Positions 1-7,841 of a stretch of 14,676 nucleotides of DNA are shown here, piece by piece; positions within the stretch are counted from its first letter, which is position 1; each line of letters starts with the position of its first letter. Under the pieces are notes generated by a model. The model worked only from the letters and a program-made list of their open reading frames with translations. It ran no database searches and was not told the origin of the DNA. The position numbers were made by a program, and so were the translations under genes. The stretch is from positions 1 through 14,676 of the forward strand of contig JBBRUG010000136.1 in assembly GCA_038247995.1 (NCBI GenBank). The letters are read 5' to 3'. Source of the stretch: JBBRUG01 sp038247995. Its GTDB lineage: Bacteria > Chloroflexota > Chloroflexia > Chloroflexales > Chloroflexaceae.

Positions 1-185
1 CTGCCGTCGGGAAGTTTACCTTCCCAGGCCCGTAGCGGATCGAAGAGCTTACGATAGTGGCCGGCGGCGCTCCAGTTACGGTCGGGCGCAACCACCACCA
101 CCTCGCCGATCGTGCTCAGCGCAGCACGCAGGGCCATGAGGCCTTCGCTCTGGTAGCCGTCATCGTTGGAGATCAGGATGTACAT
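1..185 (-). CDS. surE: 5'-nucleotidase SurE, N-terminal part (cut by window edge)
   Basis: SurE is a metal-dependent phosphatase that removes phosphate from nucleoside monophosphates and some short polyphosphates in the cytoplasm. Only the first 61 codons lie in the window; the rest continues beyond base 1. The frame starts at ATG 185 and reads M-Y-I-L-I-S-N-D-D-G-Y, the family's N-terminal signature, in which the Asp pair binds the divalent metal. It continues with VVVVAPDRNWSAAGH near residues 34-48, matching the family's APDRNxSGAG motif with its conserved Asn and Ser. The S-G of that motif is S-A here. The ribosome binding site is weak. The gene lies 77 bp behind the VWA gene on the same strand, so the two may share a transcript. 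The family assignment is strong despite the short length. Confidence 0.88.
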   Translation of the reverse strand, partial: MYILISNDDGYQSEGLMALRAALSTIGEVVVVAPDRNWSAAGHYRKLFDPLRAWEGKLPDG

Positions 186-262
186 AACGTATTCCAGTAA
201 AGTCATCGTGTAGGCAGTAAAAGGGGTGACCACGCGGGTCGCCCGTACGTCGGATGGAGACA

Positions 263-1525
263 TTACTCTTTGGGGAGATCAATATCACTGAGCCGCACGG
301 TTTTGCGGCCCTGGAACTTGATCGTCTTCTGGCCCTCGCTGGAGAGTTGGCCGCTCTGTTCCAGGTTGCTGATCTCCTGCTGCATCGTCTCGGCCAGTTC
401 CAGTTCGCCCTGATTGAGCAGACGGGTAACGGCGCTCTTCAGCTTCTGGGTACCGCCGGCCACATCACCGGATTGAATGTCTTGCAGGGCGCGTGTTTGC
501 AACTTAAAGGCGCTAATCTTCTCGACGATGTTCATCACGCCGGGGGTGACCTGGTTGATCTGGGTCGGCTCGGCGGTAAAGGTGAGCATCACATCGATAC
601 GCTCTTTAGCGCCGACAATATTCAGTGCCGGCACGTCGTAGCTCAGTTCCACCTGGCCGACGCGGTAGGTGCCGAGCGGGCGCGGATCGATGAGGAATTC
701 GACGAGCAGCGTGCGCCCCTGACCGCTTTCAAGCTCACCGAGCGGCACGCTGACATCGCGGTCGGAGATTGGTTGGTAGCCGAGGTTATTGATCAGCGGA
801 ATCACCTGCCAGACGGCACGGGGGGTGATCCCCTGCACCAGGCGCAAGTTCAGGATGGCATTCCGAATAGCCGTATTCTGCGCCCGCTGCACCGTATTCT
901 GGAAAAAGGTCGTAATCTCATCAGGGCGGGCAATATAATCGGCGGTGCCGCCCGAACGATTGGCCATATCGATCAACAGATCTTCGTTCCAATCCTTGCC
1001 GACGCCCAGCGCCGTAATCGGCACACCCAAGCGACCGGCGTCATCGGCACGGCGCAGACACTCGTCTTCATTTTCGGTTTGGCCGTCGGTGAGCAGCACG
1101 AGCCGACGAATACTGCCGCCGCGATCTTTGTTGATCTCTTGCAGGCCCTTATCGACGGCGGGCGCGATCTTGGTGCCACCGGCATCGCGGATCCGCCGAA
1201 TACGCTGCTGCAAGTCGCTGCGATTGCGTACCGGGCCGGCGGGAATCAGCACCTCGGTGCGGTGATCAAAAATGACCACGGAGGCTAGATCCTGCTCGTC
1301 GAGCATATCGACGGCCATACCGGTGGCCTGGCGCACCCGCTCGATCTTCTGGCCCTTCATTGAACCGCTGCGGTCGATCACAAAGCAGACATTGACGGGC
1401 ATACGCAACTGGGCGACCACCTGCGACGGCAGCACCTCCAGCAGAACATAGGCAACCTGCGGCGTCGTCGTGGCTGCAAGGTAAGGGCGAGCGAGGGTTG
1501 CCCGCAGTGTAACTTCACCGGCCAT
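263..1525 (-). CDS. VWA-domain (von Willebrand factor A) protein
   Basis: A 420-residue protein whose N-terminal half is a VWA domain, about residues 44-215. The MIDAS metal site is complete: D51-R-S53-G-S55, then T118 in GGTKIAP, then D147 in LLTDGQ. Such domains bind ligands or partner proteins through the metal. The C-terminal half, with an Ig-like beta-rich stretch (about 225-320) and a helical end (about 330-400), resembles bacterial VWA/VIT-like cytoplasmic proteins of unknown partner. No signal peptide or membrane segment is visible, so a cytoplasmic location is likely. The start at ATG 1525 is supported by AAGGAG about 6 bases upstream. The gene precedes surE. The exact function is unknown; in related bacteria such proteins often act with AAA ATPases or kinases, but none is beside it here. 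Confidence 0.85.
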   Translation of the reverse strand: MAGEVTLRATLARPYLAATTTPQVAYVLLEVLPSQVVAQLRMPVNVCFVIDRSGSMKGQKIERVRQATGMAVDMLDEQDLASVVIFDHRTEVLIPAGPVRNRSDLQQRIRRIRDAGGTKIAPAVDKGLQEINKDRGGSIRRLVLLTDGQTENEDECLRRADDAGRLGVPITALGVGKDWNEDLLIDMANRSGGTADYIARPDEITTFFQNTVQRAQNTAIRNAILNLRLVQGITPRAVWQVIPLINNLGYQPISDRDVSVPLGELESGQGRTLLVEFLIDPRPLGTYRVGQVELSYDVPALNIVGAKERIDVMLTFTAEPTQINQVTPGVMNIVEKISAFKLQTRALQDIQSGDVAGGTQKLKSAVTRLLNQGELELAETMQQEISNLEQSGQLSSEGQKTIKFQGRKTVRLSDIDLPKE

Positions 1526-1634
1526 CAGGAACTCCTTATTCAGGACTCAGGCGGTCAGGGTGCAGGCGCAAAAACACGCCCCATACTGTAAATAATACGC
1601 CTGGAGCGCAAAGAAGTTGCGCCACACTGCGCAA

Positions 1635-1643
1635 AGTATAGCA
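1635..1643 (-). promoter_or_regulatory. Putative extended -10 promoter of the VWA gene
   Basis: On the minus strand TGC is followed directly by TATACT, an extended -10 box, about 110 bases upstream of the VWA start. No convincing -35 box is seen. It would leave a leader of roughly 100 bases. This is a pattern match only. Confidence 0.35.
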
Positions 1644-1680
1644 CAGGCATTTGGGCAGCATCCGCAGATTGTGCTCATTC

Positions 1681-1698
1681 ACCGGCGCTGCCGCCGGT
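1681..1698 (-). terminator. Perfect hairpin behind the CBS-domain gene, possible terminator
   Basis: Seven perfect base pairs (ACCGGCG with CGCCGGT) close a four-base loop, 15 bases past the stop codon of the CBS-domain gene. No T-run follows on the minus strand, so this is a weak intrinsic terminator at best. It may instead be an mRNA 3'-end stabiliser. Confidence 0.35.
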
Positions 1699-1713
1699 TT
1701 CCTGTGCGCCGAC

Positions 1714-3045
1714 TTATGGTTCCTGCAAGTCGAGATCGGCGGGATCCTCATGCGGAGCACGCATGACCAATACCTTATCGACGCGCAGGTTATCCATATC
1801 AACGACCTCGAAGACCCAACCGTCCCAGGTTACTTTATCGCCGGCCGTAGGAATAGAGCCGAGCAGGCTGATCACAAAACCGGCCAGGGTATCGAAGCGA
1901 TACGTCTCTTCGTCGGGAAGTTCTTCGACATCGAGGAGTTGCTTCACTTCATCGATTGGGTGTACCCCATCGACGAGATATGATCCGTCGTCGCGGATCA
2001 CCACAGGGGGCAGCGGTGCTTCGTCGAACTCATCATCGATCTCGCCGACGATCTCTTCCAGTACATCTTCCAGGGTAACTACACCCTCAATCCCACCGAG
2101 CTCACTTACCACAAGCGCCATGTGGCGCCGATTCTTGCGGAACGTGGCGAGCAATGCGCTGGCGCGGCTATTCTCGGGGACATAGAGCGGCTGGCCGATC
2201 GCATCGCGCACCTGAGCCGCCTCGCCGACGCGCCGGTAGAGCATCAGCAGATCGCGCACATGCACCGTACCGACGATCTGGTCGGGCGTTTCATCATAGA
2301 CGGGAAAGCGCGAGTAGCCGCTTTCGAGCAATTCATCGAGCACCTCGCCGAGGGAGGCATCGGCCTCAAGCATCTCGACATCATGCCGCGGCGTCATAAT
2401 ATGGCGCACACTGCGGTCGGTGAACTTAAAGATGCTGTCGATGAACTCCTGTTCCTGCTGATCGACCGTACCGCCCTCGGCGCCTTCGCGCACCAGCGCC
2501 CGAATATCTTCTTCAGTCACTTGGGCTGCGGGAGCGTTGCCCAGGCCAACCAACCGCAACACCAGTTGGGTCGAAAACGCCAGCAAACTTACCACCGGAG
2601 AACTGAGACGGGCGATGAGGGTCATCGGCGGGGCGATCAGGCTGGCATACGCCTCCGAATTGAGCAGGGCGATCCGCTTAGGCACCAATTCGCCGAAGAC
2701 GAGCGTGAAGTACGTGATGATGACTACAACCAGGCCAAAAGCGACTTGACCAGCATAAGGGCTAATCACGGGGACATTCTGCAAGAGTGGCGCAAGTTGG
2801 GCTGCAAGCGTCGCACCACCGAAGGCGCCGGTCAGAATACCGATCAGGGTAATGCCGACCTGAACCGCCGAGAGGAAGCGATTCGGGTCATCTCGCAGTT
2901 TCAGGGCGGCGCGGGCGCCAAGATTACCTTCCTCGGCTTTTTGCTCCAGGCGCCCGCGTTTCGCGCCGAGAATTGCAAGTTCGGTACCGGCGAAGACCCC
3001 ACTCGCCAAAATCAGAACAGTAATCAGCACAATCTCAATCCACAT
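1714..3045 (-). CDS. CNNM/CBS-domain membrane protein, CorC/HlyC (hemolysin-like) family
   Basis: A 443-residue inner-membrane protein of the family often labelled hemolysin or magnesium/cobalt efflux protein. The order is typical: an N-terminal CNNM (DUF21) transmembrane region of about 3-4 helices (residues 1-160) with the conserved FxxxELAIxxxKRxRLE segment, a Bateman pair of CBS domains (about 205-330, including the R-H-I-M-T-P-R start and the GIEGVVTLEDVLEEIVGEI end), and a C-terminal CorC_HlyC domain (about 345-430). Length and motifs are complete. The family is linked to Mg2+/Co2+ efflux; the link to haemolysis is historical and not expected here. The start at ATG 3045 has only a weak GGGAT ribosome site. 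A terminator-like hairpin separates it from tpiA upstream, so it probably has its own promoter. Confidence 0.92.
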   Translation of the reverse strand: MWIEIVLITVLILASGVFAGTELAILGAKRGRLEQKAEEGNLGARAALKLRDDPNRFLSAVQVGITLIGILTGAFGGATLAAQLAPLLQNVPVISPYAGQVAFGLVVVIITYFTLVFGELVPKRIALLNSEAYASLIAPPMTLIARLSSPVVSLLAFSTQLVLRLVGLGNAPAAQVTEEDIRALVREGAEGGTVDQQEQEFIDSIFKFTDRSVRHIMTPRHDVEMLEADASLGEVLDELLESGYSRFPVYDETPDQIVGTVHVRDLLMLYRRVGEAAQVRDAIGQPLYVPENSRASALLATFRKNRRHMALVVSELGGIEGVVTLEDVLEEIVGEIDDEFDEAPLPPVVIRDDGSYLVDGVHPIDEVKQLLDVEELPDEETYRFDTLAGFVISLLGSIPTAGDKVTWDGWVFEVVDMDNLRVDKVLVMRAPHEDPADLDLQEP

Positions 3046-3111
3046 AGTGATCCCAAACGTGCTCCGGCCAGGCCGTCACGCCAGGGTTGCTCCTTTCTGA
3101 AGAACATAAAT

Positions 3112-3154
3112 AGCACAGCAGCCAACCCACGGTTACGGGCAGGCTTGCTGTGCT
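3112..3154 (-). terminator. Terminator-like hairpin downstream of tpiA
   Basis: Read on the minus strand, AGCACAGC pairs perfectly with GCTGTGCT. The stem continues, after a single-base bulge, with AGCC/GGCT around an 18-base loop. An A/T-rich stretch, ATTTATGTTCTT, follows. It lies about 58 bases past the tpiA stop and before the CBS-domain gene, which suits an intrinsic terminator for the M50-tpiA unit. Confidence 0.55.
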
Positions 3155-3212
3155 GTCGGGCGCGCCGAGAACGCCCCAAAACAAGTTTTAGATTAGGAGG
3201 GTCGTCGTCCAT

Positions 3213-3959
3213 TTATTGGAAATGCACGATGCGCAGGAAACTCGTGGCGGTCAGCGACGCCCCACCAACCAGGGCGCCATCGATATCGGGCTGAGCCATG
3301 AGTTCATCGACATTGTCGGGCTTGACGCTACCGCCGTACTGAATCCGGACCAGGTCGGCGCCGGCGGCGTACAACTCGGCGAGCGTGTTCCGAATAGCGG
3401 CGTGCATCGCCTGCGCGTCGGCGGCGGTGGCGGTATCGCCGGTGCCAATCGCCCAGATCGGCTCATAAGCAATGACAAGTTCGGTCAGGGCTGCGGCAGA
3501 AACATCGGCCAGACCGGCGCGCACTTGTGCGGTAACGATAGCTTCGGCCGCGCCGGAATCGCGCTGAGGCTTACTCTCGCCGACGCACATAATCGGGCGC
3601 AGGCCGTGTTTGAGTGCGGCGTGCAACTTTCGATTGACGCTGGCGTCGGTGTCGCCGAAGTACTGGCGCCGCTCCGAGTGGCCGACAATCACATAACGAC
3701 AACCGACATCTTTGAGCATCAGCGGAGCGATCGCCCCGGTGTAAGCGCCCTGCTCCGCATAGAACAGATCCTGGGCGCCAAGGGCGATTGGCTTGCCGGC
3801 GAGACGCGCGCCGACGGGAGCGAGCGCCGTATATGGCGGGCACACAACCATCTCGCGATCGGCATTGCCGCCCCCGGCAAGCAGTTCATCAACCAGGGCC
3901 AGCGCCTCGCCGACAGTCTTATACATCTTCCAGTTTCCGGCCAGAATCGGGGTACGCAT
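3213..3959 (-). CDS. tpiA: Triose-phosphate isomerase
   Basis: This glycolytic and gluconeogenic enzyme interconverts dihydroxyacetone phosphate and glyceraldehyde 3-phosphate in the cytoplasm. The 248-residue length is normal for the family. All catalytic landmarks are present: GNWKM with Lys11, VIVGHSERR with His94, the AYEPIWAIGTG segment with the catalytic Glu166 and flexible loop 6, and the phosphate-binding YGGSVKPDN near the C-terminus. The start at ATG 3959 is supported by GAGGAG about 8 bases upstream. The gene lies only 20 bp behind the M50 protease and is probably cotranscribed with it. In many bacteria tpiA follows gapA and pgk; that arrangement is not seen here. Confidence 0.98.
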   Translation of the reverse strand: MRTPILAGNWKMYKTVGEALALVDELLAGGGNADREMVVCPPYTALAPVGARLAGKPIALGAQDLFYAEQGAYTGAIAPLMLKDVGCRYVIVGHSERRQYFGDTDASVNRKLHAALKHGLRPIMCVGESKPQRDSGAAEAIVTAQVRAGLADVSAAALTELVIAYEPIWAIGTGDTATAADAQAMHAAIRNTLAELYAAGADLVRIQYGGSVKPDNVDELMAQPDIDGALVGGASLTATSFLRIVHFQ

Positions 3960-3979
3960 AGCTTACTCCTCATCCTCTC

Positions 3980-4621
3980 TCAAAGCCGAATTACAAAAGC
4001 AAGCACCACGCCAATAGCCGCAGCGACAGCAAAAACACGCCAGTCCCAGGCGAGCACTTTGGCGCCATCAAATGGACCAGCAGGGATCATGTTAAACAGG
4101 CCGAGCCAGGCATTGATCGAGTAGCCGACCTGCATCGTGAGCTGCACGCCGCTGAGCCGATTGTCGATCACCCAGAGATCGGGCGGGAGCAAGTAGAAGC
4201 CGGCCAGAAACAGGAGTGCAAGGGCGAAGTTGGTGGCGGGGCCGGCGAGGGCGATCAGGCCGCTCTGGCGGGGGGTGAGGTAACCACGATGCCAGACGGC
4301 GCCGGGCGCGGCGATAAAAAAGCCGGTAAAAGCGAGCACAATCGAGATCAGCAGCCAGGGATTGTTGGCGACAAAATGGGCTTCGGCGCCGTAATGACGG
4401 GCGACAACCCGATGGGCAAGCTCATGGAGCAAGAACCCAATCCCACAGGTAAGGCCGGCCACGAGCAAGGCGAGCAGAAAGAAGGAATTGAGCACCTGGC
4501 CGCCGGCAATCAGGATGGCATAGGCAAGCGTGGTACCGGCCCAGGCCTTCAGCAGTTCAATCGTATCGCTACCACCCTGAGTAAATACATCCTCGCTGGG
4601 CGGGGTAAAGATATTGCGCAC
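3980..4621 (-). CDS. M50 family (site-2-protease-like) membrane metalloprotease
   Basis: A 213-residue polytopic membrane protein with the zinc-binding H-E-L-A-H motif at residues 66-70 inside a hydrophobic segment, and the second conserved motif N-M-I-P-A-G-P-F-D-G at about 177-186, whose Asp185 would be the third zinc ligand. It resembles the small PDZ-lacking M50 branch found in archaea and many bacteria, which cleaves membrane-embedded proteins. The substrate is unknown. An ECF sigma factor starts divergently nearby, and M50 proteases can act in sigma-factor activation by cutting anti-sigma factors. No anti-sigma gene is visible here, so a link is only a possibility. The start is GTG 4621; an in-frame TGA lies just upstream, and GAGAGGGG precedes the start. 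tpiA follows 20 bp downstream. Confidence 0.85.
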   Translation of the reverse strand: MRNIFTPPSEDVFTQGGSDTIELLKAWAGTTLAYAILIAGGQVLNSFFLLALLVAGLTCGIGFLLHELAHRVVARHYGAEAHFVANNPWLLISIVLAFTGFFIAAPGAVWHRGYLTPRQSGLIALAGPATNFALALLFLAGFYLLPPDLWVIDNRLSGVQLTMQVGYSINAWLGLFNMIPAGPFDGAKVLAWDWRVFAVAAAIGVVLAFVIRL

Positions 4622-4659
4622 ACTGCGCCCCTCTCATAGTCATCAATAACGTAAGCCGC

Positions 4660-4668
4660 ATTGTAGCA
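4660..4668 (-). promoter_or_regulatory. Putative extended -10 promoter of the M50-tpiA unit
   Basis: On the minus strand TGC precedes TACAAT, a good extended -10 box, giving a leader of about 30 bases to GTG 4621. No clear -35 is visible. The same TGC-TACAAT string occurs before the small gene near 9571. Confidence 0.45.
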
Positions 4669-4740
4669 CACTCATCTGCGGTTACCGGCAGTCTACGTGA
4701 CGCTTACCCAAAGCTAACGCAGGATCAACCATCCGCCGCG

Positions 4741-4746
4741 TATACT
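4741..4746 (+). promoter_or_regulatory. Possible -10 box of the ECF sigma gene
   Basis: TATACT lies 54 bases before ATG 4801 on the plus strand. No -35 match at normal spacing was found, so a standard promoter is uncertain. An ECF-type promoter upstream (a TAACGC string near 4714) is possible but weak. Confidence 0.25.
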
Positions 4747-4800
4747 CGCCGGGTGTCCCACATCTTCCACTTCATTCAGCCAGAAAGGGAACCTCGTTCT

Positions 4801-5367
4801 ATGATCAGCCCAACCCCACAAACGCCCATTCCGGCCGAGATCGTGCGCCGCGCCCAAGCCGCCGACCCGCATGCGTTGAGCGCGATCTACGAGCGCTACA
4901 GCCCCGGCATTTACCGCTACATTTATTATCGCGTCGGGGATGCGGAGCTGGCGCGCGATCTGCATGCCGATGTGTTCGTACGGATGTTGGAGGGCATCGG
5001 CAGCTACGAAGATCGGGGCTGGTCGATTGGTTCGTGGCTCTACCGCATCGCGCACGATCGCACAATCGACAACTTGCGGCGCCGCGGGCGCCAGCCGGTA
5101 ACGGCGTTGGAAGAGTGGAGCGAGACCTGTGCGGGGCCGGAGGAGAATCTGGAGCGTAATGCACGCCGCGCGACCGTACGCAAAGCGCTCGCGCAGCTTC
5201 CCGAGAGCCAGCGCCAGGTACTCACCTTACGCTTTCTGTATGATCTTTCACTTCAGGACACGGCCGACCAAATGGGACGCACCGTAGGCTCAGTGAAGGC
5301 GCTTCAACACCGGGCGCAGCAGGCGCTGGAGCGCTTGTTGCCGCCGGGGTTTGATCAAGAATGGTAA
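4801..5367 (+). CDS. ECF-type RNA polymerase sigma-70 factor
   Basis: A 188-residue alternative sigma factor with a region 2 (about residues 25-95: YERYSPGIYRYIYYRVGD, then ARDLHADVFVRMLEGI and GSWLYRIAHDRTIDNLRR) and a region 4 helix-turn-helix (about 120-172: LPESQRQVLTLRFLYDLS and the recognition helix TVGSVKALQHRAQQALERLL). It would direct core RNA polymerase to a small regulon. The start at ATG 4801 is preferred because AAGGGA lies about 10 bases upstream; an upstream GTG at 4753 would sit about at the possible transcription start. No anti-sigma factor or zinc-finger partner is adjacent: the next gene is convergent and the M50 protease is divergent. The regulon cannot be told from the sequence. 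Confidence 0.93.
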   Translation: MISPTPQTPIPAEIVRRAQAADPHALSAIYERYSPGIYRYIYYRVGDAELARDLHADVFVRMLEGIGSYEDRGWSIGSWLYRIAHDRTIDNLRRRGRQPVTALEEWSETCAGPEENLERNARRATVRKALAQLPESQRQVLTLRFLYDLSLQDTADQMGRTVGSVKALQHRAQQALERLLPPGFDQEW

Positions 5368-5405
5368 AAAAGCAGGGGCGGCGCAATGCTCCATCCTATG
5401 TTCAC

Positions 5406-6242
5406 TTAGCGGCGTGAGCGCAGGTTGCCTTTGACGGTGAGCACGTCTACGAGTTCTTCGAGCGAGAGCGTAGAGGGACGGCGGGGCGGAGCCTTGGGTG
5501 TACCGCAGAGCAGCAGGCGATGGTTCGGGTGGAGATACCAATCGGCTTTGGCATCAACCCGTTTCAGGTCGTAGTACACCGGCTCAAGGTCAACATCAGA
5601 ACGGCGTTGCGCGGCAATGCCCATACAACCTTGGCGGTCACGGTAGGCGTAGAGTACCGCGCCATGGCTATAGGCCAGCTTAGAGGAAGCGCCATCATCG
5701 CTCTGCATTGCGATGCCGAGCCCCCACTGGGTCGGAAATTCGAGCCGCCGGGCGAAGGCGCGTTCCAGGCGAATCTGGCGCAACTCGTGCTCATACCAGG
5801 CATCAAAGTTGGGCAGCATGGCCTGAGCGACATGATGCGGGCGGTTCGGATAGAGGGCGTTATAGCCGGTGATCAGATCGTTGATGTTGAAGAAGATCGG
5901 CATACGGCCGGCGTGCGCCTCGGCATGGTCGATCCGGGTAACCTGATCGACCAGACGGGCCAGCGCTTCGTCGCCGGGGCGTAGGCTCCGCCGCACCAAC
6001 TCAGCCGCGCTCAGACTCGTATCGACCGAATGATGATGATCAAAAGCGCCGCCGCCCGTATCGACGTGGACAATCGTCGGGTCGGCATCAGGGGGCAGGT
6101 TATCCAGCGTACGCCCAGCGGGTACAAAGCGAAGCTCCGCTTCAGCCGCTCCGCCGAAACGGGTCAAAATCCAGATCGCCGCCAGACAATCGAGGTCCGG
6201 GGCGAGATGCCCAACAATGATCTTCGGAGCTTCCAAGCGCAA
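5406..6242 (-). CDS. DHH-superfamily-like phosphohydrolase
   Basis: A 278-residue protein with the metal-binding signature of the DHH phosphoesterase superfamily: H12-x-x-P-D16-x-D18 (motif I) near the N-terminus and V-D61-T followed by F-D68-H-H-H in motifs II and III. Relatives include RecJ-like nucleases, inorganic pyrophosphatases and cyclic-dinucleotide phosphodiesterases. The rest of the protein does not clearly match one of these, so the substrate is unknown. A second half of about 140 residues is distinct and lacks an obvious GGGH nucleotide-binding motif. The start chosen is TTG 6242. A nearby ATG at 6252 is in another frame. The first codons form a short palindrome, AGCGCTTGCGCT, which could hide the start in a hairpin. 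The gene is convergent with the sigma gene. Confidence 0.7.
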   Translation of the reverse strand: MRLEAPKIIVGHLAPDLDCLAAIWILTRFGGAAEAELRFVPAGRTLDNLPPDADPTIVHVDTGGGAFDHHHSVDTSLSAAELVRRSLRPGDEALARLVDQVTRIDHAEAHAGRMPIFFNINDLITGYNALYPNRPHHVAQAMLPNFDAWYEHELRQIRLERAFARRLEFPTQWGLGIAMQSDDGASSKLAYSHGAVLYAYRDRQGCMGIAAQRRSDVDLEPVYYDLKRVDAKADWYLHPNHRLLLCGTPKAPPRRPSTLSLEELVDVLTVKGNLRSRR

Positions 6243-6377
6243 GCGCTCGCATTCTAGAACACCGCAACATCCGCCTGCCGTCGGCGAATGCCACGTTCAG
6301 ACGGGCCACCATTTTAGATCCACAACAGGCAAAGCCAGGCTCAATTGCCCCGGTACAGGCCAACTTTTGAGGCCTCA

Positions 6378-6407
6378 AGTATAACAGAAATCTTACGTAT
6401 GAGCCAA
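6378..6407 (-). promoter_or_regulatory. Putative promoter of the DHH-like gene
   Basis: On the minus strand TTGGCT (4 of 6 matches to TTGACA) is followed after 18 bases by TATACT (5 of 6 matches to TATAAT), with TG one base before the -10. This gives a leader of about 130 bases to TTG 6242. Confidence 0.5.
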
Positions 6408-6458
6408 TGTTTGTACCATCATAGCGCTGTTGGGCATACCGGGGTAGGTGAAAGGTCA

Positions 6459-6467
6459 TGCTATACT
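6459..6467 (+). promoter_or_regulatory. Putative extended -10 promoter of the RmlC-like gene
   Basis: TGC directly precedes TATACT, an extended -10 box, about 95 bases upstream of ATG 6563. No good -35 is seen. Confidence 0.42.
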
Positions 6468-6562
6468 AATCGCGCTAGATTGCCAACTTACCTGTGCAGC
6501 TAAATCGAGCATTGGATCTGCAAAACAGCGGTTATGAATGAAGTAGAGGAGTAGTGCGCGCT

Positions 6563-7123
6563 ATGTCAATTGCCGAGCTACCTGTACGCCCAACCCATGC
6601 CCGTGAAGTAAGCGTTGAATGGTTAAGCACTCTTCCCTATATTGTACAGTCGCCGTATCGTCCGCCAACTATTGAGGGCGTAATCGTCAAAGACCTGAAG
6701 ACGCTCGTAGACGGTCGCGGCGATGTGATCGAGCTCTGGAGCGTGCCCTGGGTTGAAACCGAAGGCATGGTGGTGCCGCGTCACGTCTACCAGAGTGCGA
6801 CGGACTATGGGGTTGTGAAATGCTGGCACCTACACAATGAGCATACCGACCAGTTTACGGTAACCCGCGGAAAATTACAGGTAACGCTGGTCGATATCCG
6901 CCCCGACTCGCCGACGTTCGGCCACGTCAACCCGATCTTCCTCGGCGTGCAGCGGCCGCGGCTGATCAAGATCCCCCCGATGGTGATGCACGGCTGGAAA
7001 GCGCTCAGCCAGCCGGAAGTCATCGTTGTAAACCTGCAATCGCACGTCTACGACGCCGCCGACGAATTCAAATTCCCCTGGGATTGTGTGCTTGCCGATG
7101 TCTGGGAACCGCGGAATGGTTGA
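6563..7123 (+). CDS. dTDP-4-dehydrorhamnose 3,5-epimerase-like cupin (RmlC family)
   Basis: A 186-residue cupin of the RmlC family, the sugar epimerase that acts on dTDP-4-keto-6-deoxyglucose in deoxysugar synthesis. Visible family landmarks are the barrel segment ending in V-D-I-R-P-D-S-P-T-F-G, the M-V-M-H-G-W-K-A-L strand, and a C-terminal F-K-F-P-W-D that corresponds to the family's I-P-W-D. The usual R-G-L-H-Y-Q active-site string is replaced by K-C-W-H-L-H, so the substrate or even catalysis may differ from true RmlC. No rmlA, rmlB or rmlD is nearby, and its neighbours give no pathway. ATG 6563 is preferred to GTG 6554 because GAGGAG lies 11 bases before the former but only 2 before the latter. 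It converges on the esterase gene with one base between the stop codons. Confidence 0.8.
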   Translation: MSIAELPVRPTHAREVSVEWLSTLPYIVQSPYRPPTIEGVIVKDLKTLVDGRGDVIELWSVPWVETEGMVVPRHVYQSATDYGVVKCWHLHNEHTDQFTVTRGKLQVTLVDIRPDSPTFGHVNPIFLGVQRPRLIKIPPMVMHGWKALSQPEVIVVNLQSHVYDAADEFKFPWDCVLADVWEPRNG

Positions 7124-7124
7124 T

Positions 7125-7841
7125 CTAGTCGGGGCCGCCGATGTATTTGTTGATCATCTGCATCCAATAGGGCCAGTCGTGGCACCAACCATCCCAGACG
7201 CGCAAGGCATTACCGATGTCTTTGCTCCACAATTGGCTGGAGAGTAGGTCATTCGACCAGCGCGCCGGATCATCCTGGCCGGTAACGAGGATGATATCGG
7301 TTTCGCGGAGCCGGTCGATCGCCCAGCGATCGTGCAAATCGGGCACAAAATCGATCGGATTGTGAAAATAGAGGCCCTGGGTATAACGATCAAAAAAGCG
7401 CTTGAGATCATAGAGGCCGCTCAATCCGATTACCCGCTTCACGACGCTCGGATGGCGCAAGGTGAAGATCATCGCCTCGGTGGCGCCGAACGAGCAACCG
7501 GTAGCCATAAGGTGGGGGTTCGGGTTGAACTGGCGGATCAGCGGCAGCACCTCGGTAAGCAAATAGTGCTCATACTGTTCCTCACGCCACATCCGCGCGT
7601 CGGTATCGCCGCCGTAGTTGTACCAACTCTCGCTATAAACTGCATCCACGCAAACCAACTGAACCCAACCCTGCTCGATTTGCCAGGCTAACGAGCCAAC
7701 CATCCCGCGATCTTCAAACTCGTGGAAGCGACCGTGCGAGGTAGGAAAGACCAGGCACGGCGCACCGGCGTGGCCGAAGATGAGCAACTCCATCGTGCGG
7801 CCCAGGGCCGGGCTGTGCCAACTGTGATAAGCGCGCTGCAT
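7125..7841 (-). CDS. Esterase-D-like alpha/beta hydrolase
   Basis: A 238-residue protein of the alpha/beta-hydrolase fold, in the putative esterase group related to esterase D. The nucleophile elbow is G-C-S117-F-G; the acid is probably in the V-T-G-Q-D-D stretch and the catalytic His in W-C-H-D-W-P-Y-W near the C-terminus. The N-terminal half has the typical MELLIFGHAGAPCLVFPTSHG strand and oxyanion region. No signal peptide is seen, so it is likely cytoplasmic. Many family members act on small or unknown esters; the substrate cannot be told. The start at ATG 7841 follows AGGA by 7 bases. A start further upstream at 7886 lacks such support. It diverges from the MFS gene. Confidence 0.82.
   Translation of the reverse strand: MQRAYHSWHSPALGRTMELLIFGHAGAPCLVFPTSHGRFHEFEDRGMVGSLAWQIEQGWVQLVCVDAVYSESWYNYGGDTDARMWREEQYEHYLLTEVLPLIRQFNPNPHLMATGCSFGATEAMIFTLRHPSVVKRVIGLSGLYDLKRFFDRYTQGLYFHNPIDFVPDLHDRWAIDRLRETDIILVTGQDDPARWSNDLLSSQLWSKDIGNALRVWDGWCHDWPYWMQMINKYIGGPD

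Larger units (their letters stand above)
6243..6562. other. Intergenic divergent promoter region
   Basis: About 320 bases separate the DHH-like gene and the RmlC-like gene, which point away from each other. The stretch holds one promoter-like site for each direction, listed separately. No RNA gene, long repeat or small coding frame with a ribosome site was recognised in it. Confidence 0.6.

Noticed and set aside
226..244. Hairpin between the VWA gene and surE as a terminator
   Set aside because: The stem has a mismatch on the transcribed strand, is short and lacks a T-run; the two genes may well be cotranscribed.
254..1288. Long plus-strand frame opposite the VWA gene
   Set aside because: It is antisense to a gene with clear family motifs and a strong ribosome site; the translated product shows no recognisable domain and arises from the codon bias of the real gene.
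2122..4124. Long plus-strand frames opposite the CBS-domain and tpiA genes
   Set aside because: They are shadows of highly conserved genes on the other strand and cross gene boundaries; no motif or ribosome site supports them.
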